Source: Candidatus Poribacteria bacterium
GTDB lineage: Bacteria > Poribacteria > WGA-4E > WGA-3G
Direction of reading: 5' to 3'
DNA: 64,000 bases
Assembly: GCA_022821725.1 (NCBI GenBank)
Contig: JAJEDB010000076.1
Span: forward strand, 1 to 64,000
The notes below the pieces were generated by a model that saw nothing but the letters and a program-made list of their open reading frames with translations, ran no database searches and was not told the DNA's origin. This document shows positions 52,072 to 60,743 of this stretch, piece after piece; the first letter of the stretch is position 1; every line of letters starts with the position of its first letter. The translations under genes were made by a program, and so were the position numbers.

Positions 52072-53492
52072 TACCGACCTCCTATTATCAAGTGACTGTG
52101 TAAAGAGACTTTGCGAATAGCGTCCAGAATTCCTGACACAGCACCTGCCACGGGTTCTGTCAACAACGGTAAAAATATAAGCTGCGAACAGGTCTTTTCA
52201 GTTACAGGTAAATCCCCTGGCGTGTATGTTTCAAATTCCCCACCCATATCGTTGGTGCAGAGTGCGCCGCGACCCTCCGTGTATATATCAAGTCCTTGTG
52301 TGAAAAGTGGTAAGGTATGCAGGAGCGGATACGGATTGCTATTTGTCGGAAACCTGCTCCCTGAAAATACAGGCACACCGTCGCCAACGACAAGCGGGTA
52401 GGGGTTATTGTTTGCCAAAACACCCTCTTTTCGGAGGGCATCGGCGAATACGGGTGCCGGAAGCCCATGCATCTCTTCTGCGTGATAGTGGATGGGAAAT
52501 CCAAAGAATCCCGCTGGTTCGACACCTGAATATGTTTCAACGGGAGAAACACCCGGAATTTCTCGCAACCCGTCGGAGATTCTTTGAATATAGGCACCGC
52601 GGTTTGCATTGAGCTTATCCAGTTTCTTCAGCTGCACGGAAGCAATACCGATTGCGAGTGGATGTGCACGAAATTTGACACCGAGTCCCATCGGTGGGAG
52701 ATGCGTATAGCGTAGGTCTTCTACCGTCTCGCCAACGACATTAGCAGGACGATTGACTTGCCCGAGCAGACAAGCCCTCTCAAAAACCGAGACATCGTTG
52801 GTGGCAAGCATTCCACCTTCGCCTCCGCTAGTGGGTTTACTCCCTTGCAAACTCCATGCCCCAGCCTGTCCAATGCTACCACACGGCACACCCTTGTAGG
52901 AGGCACCATGTGCATGGGAACAATCCTCTATGACCGGTACACCTGTTTCTGCGCTGAGCGTCATAAGCGCTTCCATATCACACACATTGCCCCACAGATG
53001 CACCGCCACAATCGCCTTGGTTCGTGGTGTAATACGCCGTCGGACATCAGCAACATCAATTAACAACGTCTTCGGATCCACTTCACAGAAAACCGGCTTT
53101 GCCATCAACGTCAACGCTGGTGTAATTGATCCCATCCATGTATAGGTCGGACAGATAACTTCATCACCCGGGCCGACACCAAGTCCAAACATGGCACTGT
53201 GGAGTGCCGCTGTGCCATTGGTGAGACTCACGGCAAATCGGGTCTGGTGACGTTCACACCAGGTTCGCTCAAATTCTTGAACAGTCGGGGATATACCGGA
53301 GAGTTCATTCCGAAGCGTCATCTCGTAAACGACTCGCGCCTCTTCTTCTGTGATCTGGCGCCACTGCTCCAACTTCGGATAGGGCGCATCAGGCGTTATT
53401 TCAAACACGGGTGTCCCACCCAAAACAGCAGGAAGATCAGGGGCGGTGGACTCATTTTCAAGACGAGATAACTTTGCTCTGTTTGTCTCCAT
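52071..53492 (-). CDS. DegT/DnrJ/EryC1/StrS-family sugar aminotransferase
   Basis: The protein (473 aa) is PLP-dependent. The family's fold-type I core runs LTNGTAALHSAMFGLGVGPGDEVICPTYTW, VIEDCSHAHGASYKG, and GSKPTSGGEGG with the PLP Lys in SLQGSKP. Such enzymes aminate keto-sugars in cell-surface polysaccharide or antibiotic synthesis. The Wza/Wzc genes 3 kb away would fit a capsule-sugar role, but this is only inference. The AGGAGG that serves glpD lies in its last codons (IIGGR). Confidence 0.88.
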   Translation of the reverse strand: METNRAKLSRLENESTAPDLPAVLGGTPVFEITPDAPYPKLEQWRQITEEEARVVYEMTLRNELSGISPTVQEFERTWCERHQTRFAVSLTNGTAALHSAMFGLGVGPGDEVICPTYTWMGSITPALTLMAKPVFCEVDPKTLLIDVADVRRRITPRTKAIVAVHLWGNVCDMEALMTLSAETGVPVIEDCSHAHGASYKGVPCGSIGQAGAWSLQGSKPTSGGEGGMLATNDVSVFERACLLGQVNRPANVVGETVEDLRYTHLPPMGLGVKFRAHPLAIGIASVQLKKLDKLNANRGAYIQRISDGLREIPGVSPVETYSGVEPAGFFGFPIHYHAEEMHGLPAPVFADALRKEGVLANNNPYPLVVGDGVPVFSGSRFPTNSNPYPLLHTLPLFTQGLDIYTEGRGALCTNDMGGEFETYTPGDLPVTEKTCSQLIFLPLLTEPVAGAVSGILDAIRKVSLHSHLIIGGR

Positions 53493-53759
53493 AGCGAATC
53501 ATTGCTGCCTTTTTCCTAATCAGTGCATTGTTTTAATCCGATACCTGTGTTATGCTAACAAGTATATGGCTCGGAAACCTAATATCACGTATAATACCAC
53601 GTTTTTTAGGCTTTTGTCAAATTTCAGCAGTTTTTGAACTTTAACACTTGTGTTCCTCTACAGCGTTGCCCGCTGATGGGGTGCTTAAAGGGAATTCCTT
53701 TGAAGCCCTCCCAGCGGAGAGCAATATCTATAGCGACCAGAATCCCATAGTTAAAAACC
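53493..53759. other. divergent spacer
   Basis: No gene is recognised in these 267 bases between the aminotransferase and the first BMP-type permease. A TATAAT (53590-53595) is present without a convincing -35. The permease start itself is uncertain. Confidence 0.3.
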
Positions 53760-54854
53760 TTGAATATCCAAAAAGTGTTCGCCTCCTTGTTGCGGAACAG
53801 AGAATCCCAAGCCAAACAGTTGTTCGTTAGTTTTATACCCTCGCTCCTTGCGATTGTTGGATTTTTTCTTTTATGTGGGCTTGTGCTTCAGATACGCGGG
53901 CAGGATCCGCTGGAATTCTATAGTATTATCCTTGTGAGTGGGTTCGCAAGTTTTGACGATTTCGGCTATGTCCTGTTTAACGCAACCCCACTTATATTTA
54001 CAGGACTCGCTGTCGCTATCGGATACAAAAGTGGGCTGTTTAACATCGGTTGCGAAGGGCAACTCTATATCGCAGCGTTCGCTGCGGCATGGATAGGCAT
54101 ACACCTGAATCTTCCCCCTTTTCTGTTAATCCCTTTCTGTATAGGTGGCGCAATGATTGCCGGTGCTGGATGGGGTGCGATTCCAGGACTCTTAAAGGCG
54201 AAATACGGCGCGCATGAAGTTATCAACACCATCATGATGAATTTCATTGCATTCGCCCTCATGAATTATCTTGTTACCTCCGTCTACCAAGAACCGGGTC
54301 AGATGATTCCACAAACACAACAAATTCACGAGGCGGCGCGGCTCCCACGATTGGCGTCTTTCCTCCCCATTCTTCCACAAAGCAATCCACTAAACGTGAG
54401 TTTCTTACTCGCGTGTGGGTGTGCTGTCTGTTGTTATATCTTCTTAACATATACCCGTTGGGGATACGAACTTCGCTTGGTAGGGAATGCCCGAGACGCT
54501 GCAGCTTACGGCGGCATAAACCCCGGGACTGTGACAATCTGGGTGATGGCGTTGAGTGGTGCGATTGCGGGGTTAGCAGGTGTAGCGGAAGTCATGGGAT
54601 ACCGCCACCGATTTTTGGATAATTTCTCATCAGGGTGGGGGTTCACTGGGATCGCAGTCGCACTGTTAGGCAGAAACAATCCTTTCGGTATTTTGGCTGC
54701 CGCTATCCTGTTCGGATCGCTGAACAAGGTTGCCTTAGATATTGAAATTTTGCTGGAAGTCCCGCGCGGTCTATTTCTGGCGGGTCAAGGCATGCTAATT
54801 ATCTGGTTAGTGAGTATAGAAAGCCTCTCGCGGAGAGGCACGAAAAAGTCCTAA
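53760..54854 (+). CDS. BMP-type ABC permease 1 (nucleoside-type)
   Basis: The protein is 364 residues long with about nine hydrophobic segments and family blocks: ATPLIFTGLAVAIGYKSGLFNIGCEGQL, PGLLKAKYGAHEVINTIMMNFIA, and GLAGVAEVMGYRHRF. It is the YufP-like member of the pair. The start is a TTG without a clear ribosome site, so a start further downstream (for example another TTG within the next 15 codons) is possible. It is the partner of the BMP-type permease that follows, and probably of the receptor and ATPase genes at 19-22 kb. Confidence 0.88.
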   Translation: MNIQKVFASLLRNRESQAKQLFVSFIPSLLAIVGFFLLCGLVLQIRGQDPLEFYSIILVSGFASFDDFGYVLFNATPLIFTGLAVAIGYKSGLFNIGCEGQLYIAAFAAAWIGIHLNLPPFLLIPFCIGGAMIAGAGWGAIPGLLKAKYGAHEVINTIMMNFIAFALMNYLVTSVYQEPGQMIPQTQQIHEAARLPRLASFLPILPQSNPLNVSFLLACGCAVCCYIFLTYTRWGYELRLVGNARDAAAYGGINPGTVTIWVMALSGAIAGLAGVAEVMGYRHRFLDNFSSGWGFTGIAVALLGRNNPFGILAAAILFGSLNKVALDIEILLEVPRGLFLAGQGMLIIWLVSIESLSRRGTKKS

Positions 54855-54860
54855 CTCCCC

Positions 54861-54891
54861 TAACCGAACCGCAAGATATAATTAAAAAATG
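54861..54891 (+). repeat. CCGCAAGG element, copy 7, ending at a start codon
   Basis: TAACCGAACCGCAAG, then ATATAATTAAAAA, ends at the ATG of permease 2. It matches the copy at 21862 almost base for base. Confidence 0.65.
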
Positions 54892-55731
54892 ATTTTTGAA
54901 CTAATTCCGAGCACTTTGCGAATGGCGACACCCCTGGGGTTCGCCGCCCTCGGCGGCATTTATTCCGAACGCGCCGGAGTCATCAACCTCGCGCTTGAAG
55001 GTATGATGCTCATCGGGGCGTTCGGTTACGTTATCGGAACACAGGCTTCAGGGTCAGTATGGATCGGACTGCTTGTCGGGATAGGTTTTGCGTTAGCATT
55101 GGCACTGCTACACGCTGTCGCAACGGTTACTTTTCACGCAGATCAGATTGTCACAGGGGTCGGTATCAATATCTTAGCGTTAGGAATTACAGAATACCTC
55201 TTACCGACGACTGAACAGGTAGGGGGTCTTCCACACTGGAAATTGCCATTTATCGGTACCTACAGTTTCATCGTCTACTTGTTACCGGTGTTGATGGTGG
55301 CGAGTCACATCCTCCTTTTTAAAACCCCATGGGGGTTGCGACTGCGCGCAGCCGGTGAATCAACAGAAGCACTCGCCGCACTCAGCCTGAGTCGGGCGAA
55401 ATGGCAATATATTGGAGTCCTCTTAAGCGGCATCTTCGCAGGAATCGGCGGCTGTTTTTTGGCATCTGAGGTACACTATTTCACAAAGGGGATGACAGCA
55501 GGACGCGGTTATCTCGCACTCGCAGCCGTCATTTTCGGAAATTGGCGACCATTGAGCGGCATCGCAGCGTGCTTTCTCTTCGGATTCGCCACCGCTTTAG
55601 AACTCGCGAACCGATGGAACATCCCCGGACAATTGTTAAACAGTTTACCCTATATCCTAACAATGGTTGTCCTTGCCGGATGGGTAGGGACATCACGCCC
55701 GCCTGCGAGTTTAGGAAAGATGCAATCGTAG
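54889..55731 (+). CDS. BMP-type ABC permease 2 (nucleoside-type)
   Basis: This 280-residue YufQ-like permease has family blocks STLRMATPLGFAALGGIYSERAGVINLALEGMMLIGAF, HADQIVTGVGINILALG and LRAAGESTEALAALSLS. It begins 34 bases after permease 1, with a dispersed repeat as leader. It ends 39 bases before the convergent capsule genes. Confidence 0.9.
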   Translation: MIFELIPSTLRMATPLGFAALGGIYSERAGVINLALEGMMLIGAFGYVIGTQASGSVWIGLLVGIGFALALALLHAVATVTFHADQIVTGVGINILALGITEYLLPTTEQVGGLPHWKLPFIGTYSFIVYLLPVLMVASHILLFKTPWGLRLRAAGESTEALAALSLSRAKWQYIGVLLSGIFAGIGGCFLASEVHYFTKGMTAGRGYLALAAVIFGNWRPLSGIAACFLFGFATALELANRWNIPGQLLNSLPYILTMVVLAGWVGTSRPPASLGKMQS

Positions 55732-55770
55732 ACTTCTGGAATACGAGCGAAACCCAACAATTCAAACGGC

Positions 55771-58125
55771 TTAGGTCTCGTCTCCCTCATCCACAAGTCC
55801 GTGGTAGCTGCCATGGCGGCTGTAATACCCATAGGACTTGGCGTGCTTCGGGTTGATCATGTTGCAAAGTACACCGATGCCTTTCATCGGGAAGGCTTCT
55901 GTCAAATGCCGGACGCCAGTAAGCATATCAAAGCGTCGGGTCTTCGTGATGTCAAACACATAGACAATCGCATCAACGATGCTTGCCAAAATCATCGGAT
56001 CAGCGACGGCACGGACCGGTGGTGAGTCGATGACAATCACATCGTACTCCGATTTTGCAAGCTCCAGCCAATCCGTCATCATTTCCGAGTTCAGAAGTTC
56101 AATAGGATTTGGAGGCACTGTGCCACTCGGCACAAGATGCAAATTAGGAATATCCGTTTGCTTGACCGTTGTGTGGAGGATGTCGTCCCGGTTTTCTGAG
56201 TTTAAATGGATAAGGACTTCACTCAATCCAGGTTTACGAGCATCAACGCGCGCGATAGGAAATTCAGGGGCAGATGTCTCCCCCACCTCTTCCGCCTGAG
56301 CAGGTTGGTCTCCGGGAAAAGTGTTGTGTTGAGAGGGGCGGCGCATGTCCGCATCAATCAATAAAACTTTATTTTCCCTTTGTGCAAGCGCAACAGCAAG
56401 ATTCGAGGAGATCGTGCTTTTCCCTTCACCCCGAGTCGCACTCGTAACAAGAATCGTTCTCACGGGTGCCCCTGGGTTCAGAAACGGCAGCTTCGCTTGT
56501 AGAACCCGAAACGCCTCAGCGGATCGTGATTGCGGCGCATCGTGGACAATGAGTGGGAGTCGGTACGTATTACGCTTTTTGATGGACGGAAGGACGCCAA
56601 GGAAGCTTGGTGATTCGGGTAAGGCATCCAATTGACGCACCGCATCTTCTAAACGGAGATATGTATCGTCGAAGTAATTTTTCGCGACAGCATAAGTAAA
56701 GCCCAGCAGCATACCTGCGAATGCCCCTAAAGCGAGATTCAATTTCAGGCGGGGCTTCAACGGTTCTTCGGGGGCCCGTCCCATATCTAAAGTTTTGATA
56801 CCCTCTGTGCGCGCCTGTGCGAAAATTTCTGCCTCCCGTAACTTCCCTTCTAAAGCCAACGCTTGTGTCGTATAAATTTCAATATCCCGCTTGAGGCGAT
56901 AAAACTGCAATTGCGTCGGGGACCAACTCCCCAGTTTCTCAAGGTGCGCGGCGATTTTAGCAGCGACCTCTTCCTTCTGTCTTTTGAGACTTAGAATAGC
57001 CGCTTCCGCCTCATTCACCTTCTCTGTGAGTACCTGATGGAGCGGATTGTAAGCAGACGTTGTACTTTTTATCTCTTTTTCTTCTGTATCAAGGCGTATT
57101 CGCGTCTCTCTTATTTTTTGATCGATCGCCGTGACTTCAGGATGCGTTTCATCATACTTCCCCAGCAGTTCCGCCCGATCGATTTCATATTGATTTAAAT
57201 TATCTTGTAACTTGGAATGTGAAGGGTTCCGCGCAATTGTTTCTGAAACGATATTCTCTGATAACTTCTCCAACTCTGCCTGATAGGTTCCCAATCTAAA
57301 TTCAGCACTTATCAAAAGATCTATCAATTCATTTTCTTTCACTTGAAGTGCCAAAATTATCTGCGCTTGTGTTCCCCCCTCCGCATTCAAGGTAATCTCC
57401 GGGTACTCTTGCTGAAACTGAAAGAGCGCCTCTTCAGCTGTTGTGAGGCTCTCTCTCATCTGATTCAACATCGTCTGTGGGAGCGGTTTTTCCCACCACC
57501 GCATTCTTTCAACCGCTTCCGCTTCAACGACTGCCTGGAACACAGCCGCAATTCTATTGGCTATATTCTGTGCGCGTTCCGGTGTCCGCTGCGTTACAGT
57601 AACAGCAATTACACTTCCATCGGGTGTTTCTTCAACCTTTAACGCCTCGTCAATAAGCGTTTTGATGAAGAAGTCTTCCCACTCAGTGAGGGTGAGTTCG
57701 CCCTGTTCTGTCGCCTCCTGATCAAGTGTAATATTCAACGAATCCGCAAGCCACACGACAAAGCGTCCACGATGAACAGGCAACGGATCCAGGAGTCCCT
57801 CCGCTCTGAGTTGACGGATAGCCGGTGCAATCACAAGGTCTCGCGATTGTATCTGTGCTGCATAAGCCCCCAAAGATGGACTGCCCAATAGTCCAGATAT
57901 CGGCAATTGTGAAAGTAGCGAAGAGGTGGGTTGACCGTCTAAGACGCGAAGCGTTGTTTCGGATTGATAAACCGGGGGAGTCAGGTCAGTTATGAGAAAC
58001 GCCCCAAAAACGGAAAGCAGGAAAATGAGAAGGACACTCCATTTATGCCGAAAAAGGATCCAAAAATAGTCTGATAATCGAATTTCTCTGACTTCTTCAA
58101 AGTGCCTATCGCTTGTTTCTGGCAT
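55771..58125 (-). CDS. polysaccharide chain-length/tyrosine kinase protein (Wzc/CpsD type)
   Basis: The product (784 aa) fuses a Wzz-like co-polymerase with a bacterial tyrosine kinase. An N-terminal helix (about 28-47), a long periplasmic coiled-coil region (about 200-440) and a second helix (about 455-475) precede the kinase. The kinase has Walker A ATRGEGKSTISS, Walker A' LLIDADMRRPS and Walker B YDVIVIDSPPV. The C-terminal tail is Tyr-rich (SYGYYSRHGSYHG), as expected for autophosphorylation. It forms a two-gene unit with Wza. Confidence 0.93.
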   Translation of the reverse strand: MPETSDRHFEEVREIRLSDYFWILFRHKWSVLLIFLLSVFGAFLITDLTPPVYQSETTLRVLDGQPTSSLLSQLPISGLLGSPSLGAYAAQIQSRDLVIAPAIRQLRAEGLLDPLPVHRGRFVVWLADSLNITLDQEATEQGELTLTEWEDFFIKTLIDEALKVEETPDGSVIAVTVTQRTPERAQNIANRIAAVFQAVVEAEAVERMRWWEKPLPQTMLNQMRESLTTAEEALFQFQQEYPEITLNAEGGTQAQIILALQVKENELIDLLISAEFRLGTYQAELEKLSENIVSETIARNPSHSKLQDNLNQYEIDRAELLGKYDETHPEVTAIDQKIRETRIRLDTEEKEIKSTTSAYNPLHQVLTEKVNEAEAAILSLKRQKEEVAAKIAAHLEKLGSWSPTQLQFYRLKRDIEIYTTQALALEGKLREAEIFAQARTEGIKTLDMGRAPEEPLKPRLKLNLALGAFAGMLLGFTYAVAKNYFDDTYLRLEDAVRQLDALPESPSFLGVLPSIKKRNTYRLPLIVHDAPQSRSAEAFRVLQAKLPFLNPGAPVRTILVTSATRGEGKSTISSNLAVALAQRENKVLLIDADMRRPSQHNTFPGDQPAQAEEVGETSAPEFPIARVDARKPGLSEVLIHLNSENRDDILHTTVKQTDIPNLHLVPSGTVPPNPIELLNSEMMTDWLELAKSEYDVIVIDSPPVRAVADPMILASIVDAIVYVFDITKTRRFDMLTGVRHLTEAFPMKGIGVLCNMINPKHAKSYGYYSRHGSYHGLVDEGDET

Positions 58126-58155
58126 TTCTAACCTCTTTAATGACTGACCGCTATC

Positions 58156-59433
58156 CTAATTGTATCTCAGCAGGACTGTAACAAGCAAGTTCACGAAAGA
58201 TGTCGCGAAGGTGATGACGCGCCAGTCTAAACGGGTTCTTTCACGGACTCTCAGCTGATCCTGCGGGTTCAAGTGAACATCCGAGTGCATCTGATTGAAG
58301 TCCAGTTCTTCCTCTGTCCCATCTGCCCGCGTGATTAAGCATTTTTTTGGATTCGCCCGTTCCTCGTTGAACCCACCTGCCATCGCAATGGCTTGACCGA
58401 GCGACACCGGTTCAATAATCACATATTGTCCCGGTTTCTCGACAGCCCCCGTAACACTAATTTTTGCTTCCGCCAACGGGACATACAATGTATCTCCGGG
58501 TTCCATCATTGCCTCAACATTTTCTGCAGCGAGATCCACTAAAATGCGTTCTTTATCGGTGATGATTTCTGACTTGTGTAAGTTCGCAAAATCAGTCCTC
58601 GACCCTCCGGCGATTTTCAACACCTGACTCGCCAGAACCTGCGGTGCCGTTATAGGATAAATACCTGGAGCCACCACTGCACCTATGACACGCACCGGGC
58701 GTTGCTCAAAGACCGACGGAATGAAGATAGTATCGTGGTCCTTCAAAGGAATATCGGGCCCCCCTGCACTGATAAGCTGCAGGTAATCAACCTTCTTATG
58801 GAGTTTGCCAGCCCGCCAGATAGAAATGTCCGTCAGATCCGCAGCTTCATAGTTAATGCCAGCAGAGGCGAGGGCTTGAAGGAGATACACCTGTCCGACT
58901 TCAAAGACATGGAGATTCCCCCGTGCCCGAAGTTGGACCGCTCCGAACACAAGGATCGTTCGTTTTGGACGCATGAGCGTTACAAACACACGTGCTGTCG
59001 GGAGATGCTTGGAAAAAGCGGATTGCATCTCCGCTTCCAGTTCAGAAACTGTGAGATTCAATGCCTTGATAAGCCCAATCAGCGGATAGGAAACATAACC
59101 ATCTTGTTGAACCGGAACAGGCACACGCTCTTTGCTATATTCAGGATAGCCGTCCACAGTGACGACAAAACTGTCGCCAATTTGCAATTTATATGTAGAT
59201 AATTCCGACTGTGATTCTTGTGATTTAGGGTGTGGAGCTTTTGCTGTAGATTCTGGCGGTGTAACCTCTGTGTCGATGGTCGGATTTTCGGTGGGGGCAT
59301 CCGCTGCGGAAATGAGTCCGGGAAAACTCAGGTGTAACACACTCAGCAACAGGCATATAAATGTTTTAAGAGAAGGTTTTGGGGATTCCCATACGCCACC
59401 CAAAAACTGATTTTGTAAAGCGGATATGTTCAT
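58156..59433 (-). CDS. polysaccharide export outer-membrane protein (Wza type, SLBB domains)
   Basis: This is a Wza-like channel of 425 aa. A hydrophobic segment (about 25-44) is a signal-type region. A poly-export domain (YKLQIGDSFVVTVDGYPEYS) is followed by SLBB motifs (VRVIGAVVAPGIYPI, ISVTGAVEKPGQYVI), and a C-terminal hydrophobic helix ends LLVTVLLRYN. There is no obvious lipobox Cys near the N-terminus, so the anchor may differ from E. coli Wza. It lies 30 bases upstream of the Wzc gene. Confidence 0.93.
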   Translation of the reverse strand: MNISALQNQFLGGVWESPKPSLKTFICLLLSVLHLSFPGLISAADAPTENPTIDTEVTPPESTAKAPHPKSQESQSELSTYKLQIGDSFVVTVDGYPEYSKERVPVPVQQDGYVSYPLIGLIKALNLTVSELEAEMQSAFSKHLPTARVFVTLMRPKRTILVFGAVQLRARGNLHVFEVGQVYLLQALASAGINYEAADLTDISIWRAGKLHKKVDYLQLISAGGPDIPLKDHDTIFIPSVFEQRPVRVIGAVVAPGIYPITAPQVLASQVLKIAGGSRTDFANLHKSEIITDKERILVDLAAENVEAMMEPGDTLYVPLAEAKISVTGAVEKPGQYVIIEPVSLGQAIAMAGGFNEERANPKKCLITRADGTEEELDFNQMHSDVHLNPQDQLRVRERTRLDWRVITFATSFVNLLVTVLLRYN

Positions 59434-59470
59434 GAAGGTTTTTAATTATTCCTTGCGGTTCGGTGAGGTT
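59431..59470 (-). repeat. CCGCAAGG element, copy 8, in the leader of the Wza gene
   Basis: On the minus strand AACCTCACCGAACCGCAAGG, then AATAATTAAAAA, ends 5 bases before the ATG of the Wza-type gene. Confidence 0.65.
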
Positions 59471-59550
59471 CGTTTCGATATTAATTTCTATATCGTTGAA
59501 TATTCTAACAGACATTCGCGCAAAAGGCAAGGGAAATCACATTTTCAAAC

Positions 59551-60117
59551 CTATAGGTTGTTTGCAATACGGATCTCTTCATCACTAAAGGCTTCGTCAT
59601 GCCATTCGGCGATACGCCATTCATTATTTCGCTTTTCAAAGATAAAAAGGTTATCCCCCTCGGCGTACACACCACTAAAGCCACCCTCAAGTGAATGTCC
59701 ATCGGAGATGAAAAGTTGGATTCTATAGTGATTCCGGACTTCCGCCTGATTGCCCTCCTGATTCATCGTAATCTCTGGTGGGACAGAGAGTTCTATCTCA
59801 ATATCCTGAAACTTCTCAAAGACCCGAGTCGCAGCGTCCCGTTCCTGTCGAATATCATCAAATTCCAAATCGTCCGTTTTATCTCCATCTGTCCCCCAAT
59901 CGGAGACATAAAGGAACCCCTCTTCCCAAAAAGTGGTGATATAAGCGTTGACATCCTCCGTCTCATACCCTTGCCGCCATTGATCTAAGACTATATTGAT
60001 TTGAAGGAGGTCTTCAGGCAGAACTGGTTTGGGTATATCAGCGTTCCCACACCCCATAAAACCTACGATGAGTAAGATGAATACGCCGGTCGCTTTTGCA
60101 AAAGCTTTGAACATCAT
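59551..60117 (-). CDS. lipoprotein with NTF2/SnoaL-like fold
   Basis: The protein (188 aa) has a short signal with the lipobox GFMGC. The mature part has the NTF2-like pattern, with an N-terminal helix pair (INIVLDQWRQGYETEDVNAYITTFWEEGFLYVSDWG) and later strands (AEVRNHYRIQLFI, NNEWRIAEWHDEAF). Such domains bind small molecules or act as scaffolds. I prefer the ATG at 60117 after AGAGGAT; a TTG at 60123 is possible. Confidence 0.75.
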   Translation of the reverse strand: MMFKAFAKATGVFILLIVGFMGCGNADIPKPVLPEDLLQINIVLDQWRQGYETEDVNAYITTFWEEGFLYVSDWGTDGDKTDDLEFDDIRQERDAATRVFEKFQDIEIELSVPPEITMNQEGNQAEVRNHYRIQLFISDGHSLEGGFSGVYAEGDNLFIFEKRNNEWRIAEWHDEAFSDEEIRIANNL

Positions 60118-60429
60118 AATCAAATATCCTCTTTATTTCAGTTTCCATTTTAGTTGCAAGCCGATGCGGTATTCTTCAAAAAATGTTGTTGATTGTTACC
60201 CACAAATCTAATGTAGGTTGGGTTGAGTGGGAATAGAAAAAAAACATCCTGATGGGTAAGCGTAAGTCTGATAAGGGGAATATGGAGGAGGGGGATTTAG
60301 AGGTTAAAACTCGACTGGCAAACTCGACTGTAATTTCACAGTTTTCATAGCAAACCGAAAAAATGACGAATATTAGAAAAGGCTTTAGACTAAGCTATGA
60401 CTGGGTTTTGAGCGGTTTTTCAGGGAGGT

Positions 60430-60465
60430 GCTATGAAGTTTGCTATGAAGTTTGCTATGAAATTT
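60430..60465. repeat. three tandem copies of GCTATGAAGTTT
   Basis: GCTATGAAGTTT occurs at 60430-60441 and 60442-60453, with a one-base variant (GCTATGAAATTT) at 60454-60465. It has no coding or regulatory partner that I can see. Confidence 0.8.
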
Positions 60466-60619
60466 TACACAGGAGCGGTGCCACGAGGAGATCGCGCCTA
60501 CACTTGTAGCGAGAAGTCGGGATCCGATGCGTTAACTATAATATAACAATTTGATATTTTTTGAAACTGAATATTCTGTTGCTTCACGCGAACTTATAGA
60601 AAAAGGTTCTCGGGTCAAC

Positions 60620-60710
60620 AGGACTTACGCAAAATGACCAAATTTCACCTATTTTCACAGGATTCGGTGCGGTTGGGAAACCGCACCTACCAGGGGAGTG
60701 CGTAAGTCCT
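60620..60710. mobile_element. MITE-like element with 12-bp terminal inverted repeats
   Basis: AGGACTTACGCA (60620-60631) and TGCGTAAGTCCT (60699-60710) are perfect inverted repeats bounding 91 bases. Inside is a palindrome, GGTGCGGTT...AACCGCACC (60666-60687). GTCAA lies within a base or two of both ends, possibly a target duplication. A 50-base portion recurs, inverted, at 34561-34610. No transposase is encoded, so it would move in trans. Confidence 0.75.
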
Positions 60711-60743
60711 AGTCAATAGAGCACAGCCTGAATGGGATTTCCC

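Larger units (their letters stand above)
60118..60743. other. 626-base gene-free region with a tandem repeat and a small mobile element
   Basis: No coding frame is convincing. It includes a 3-copy 12-bp tandem repeat (60430-60465) and a MITE-like element (60620-60710), both listed separately. The rest is AT-rich unique sequence with no recognised gene. Confidence 0.6.
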
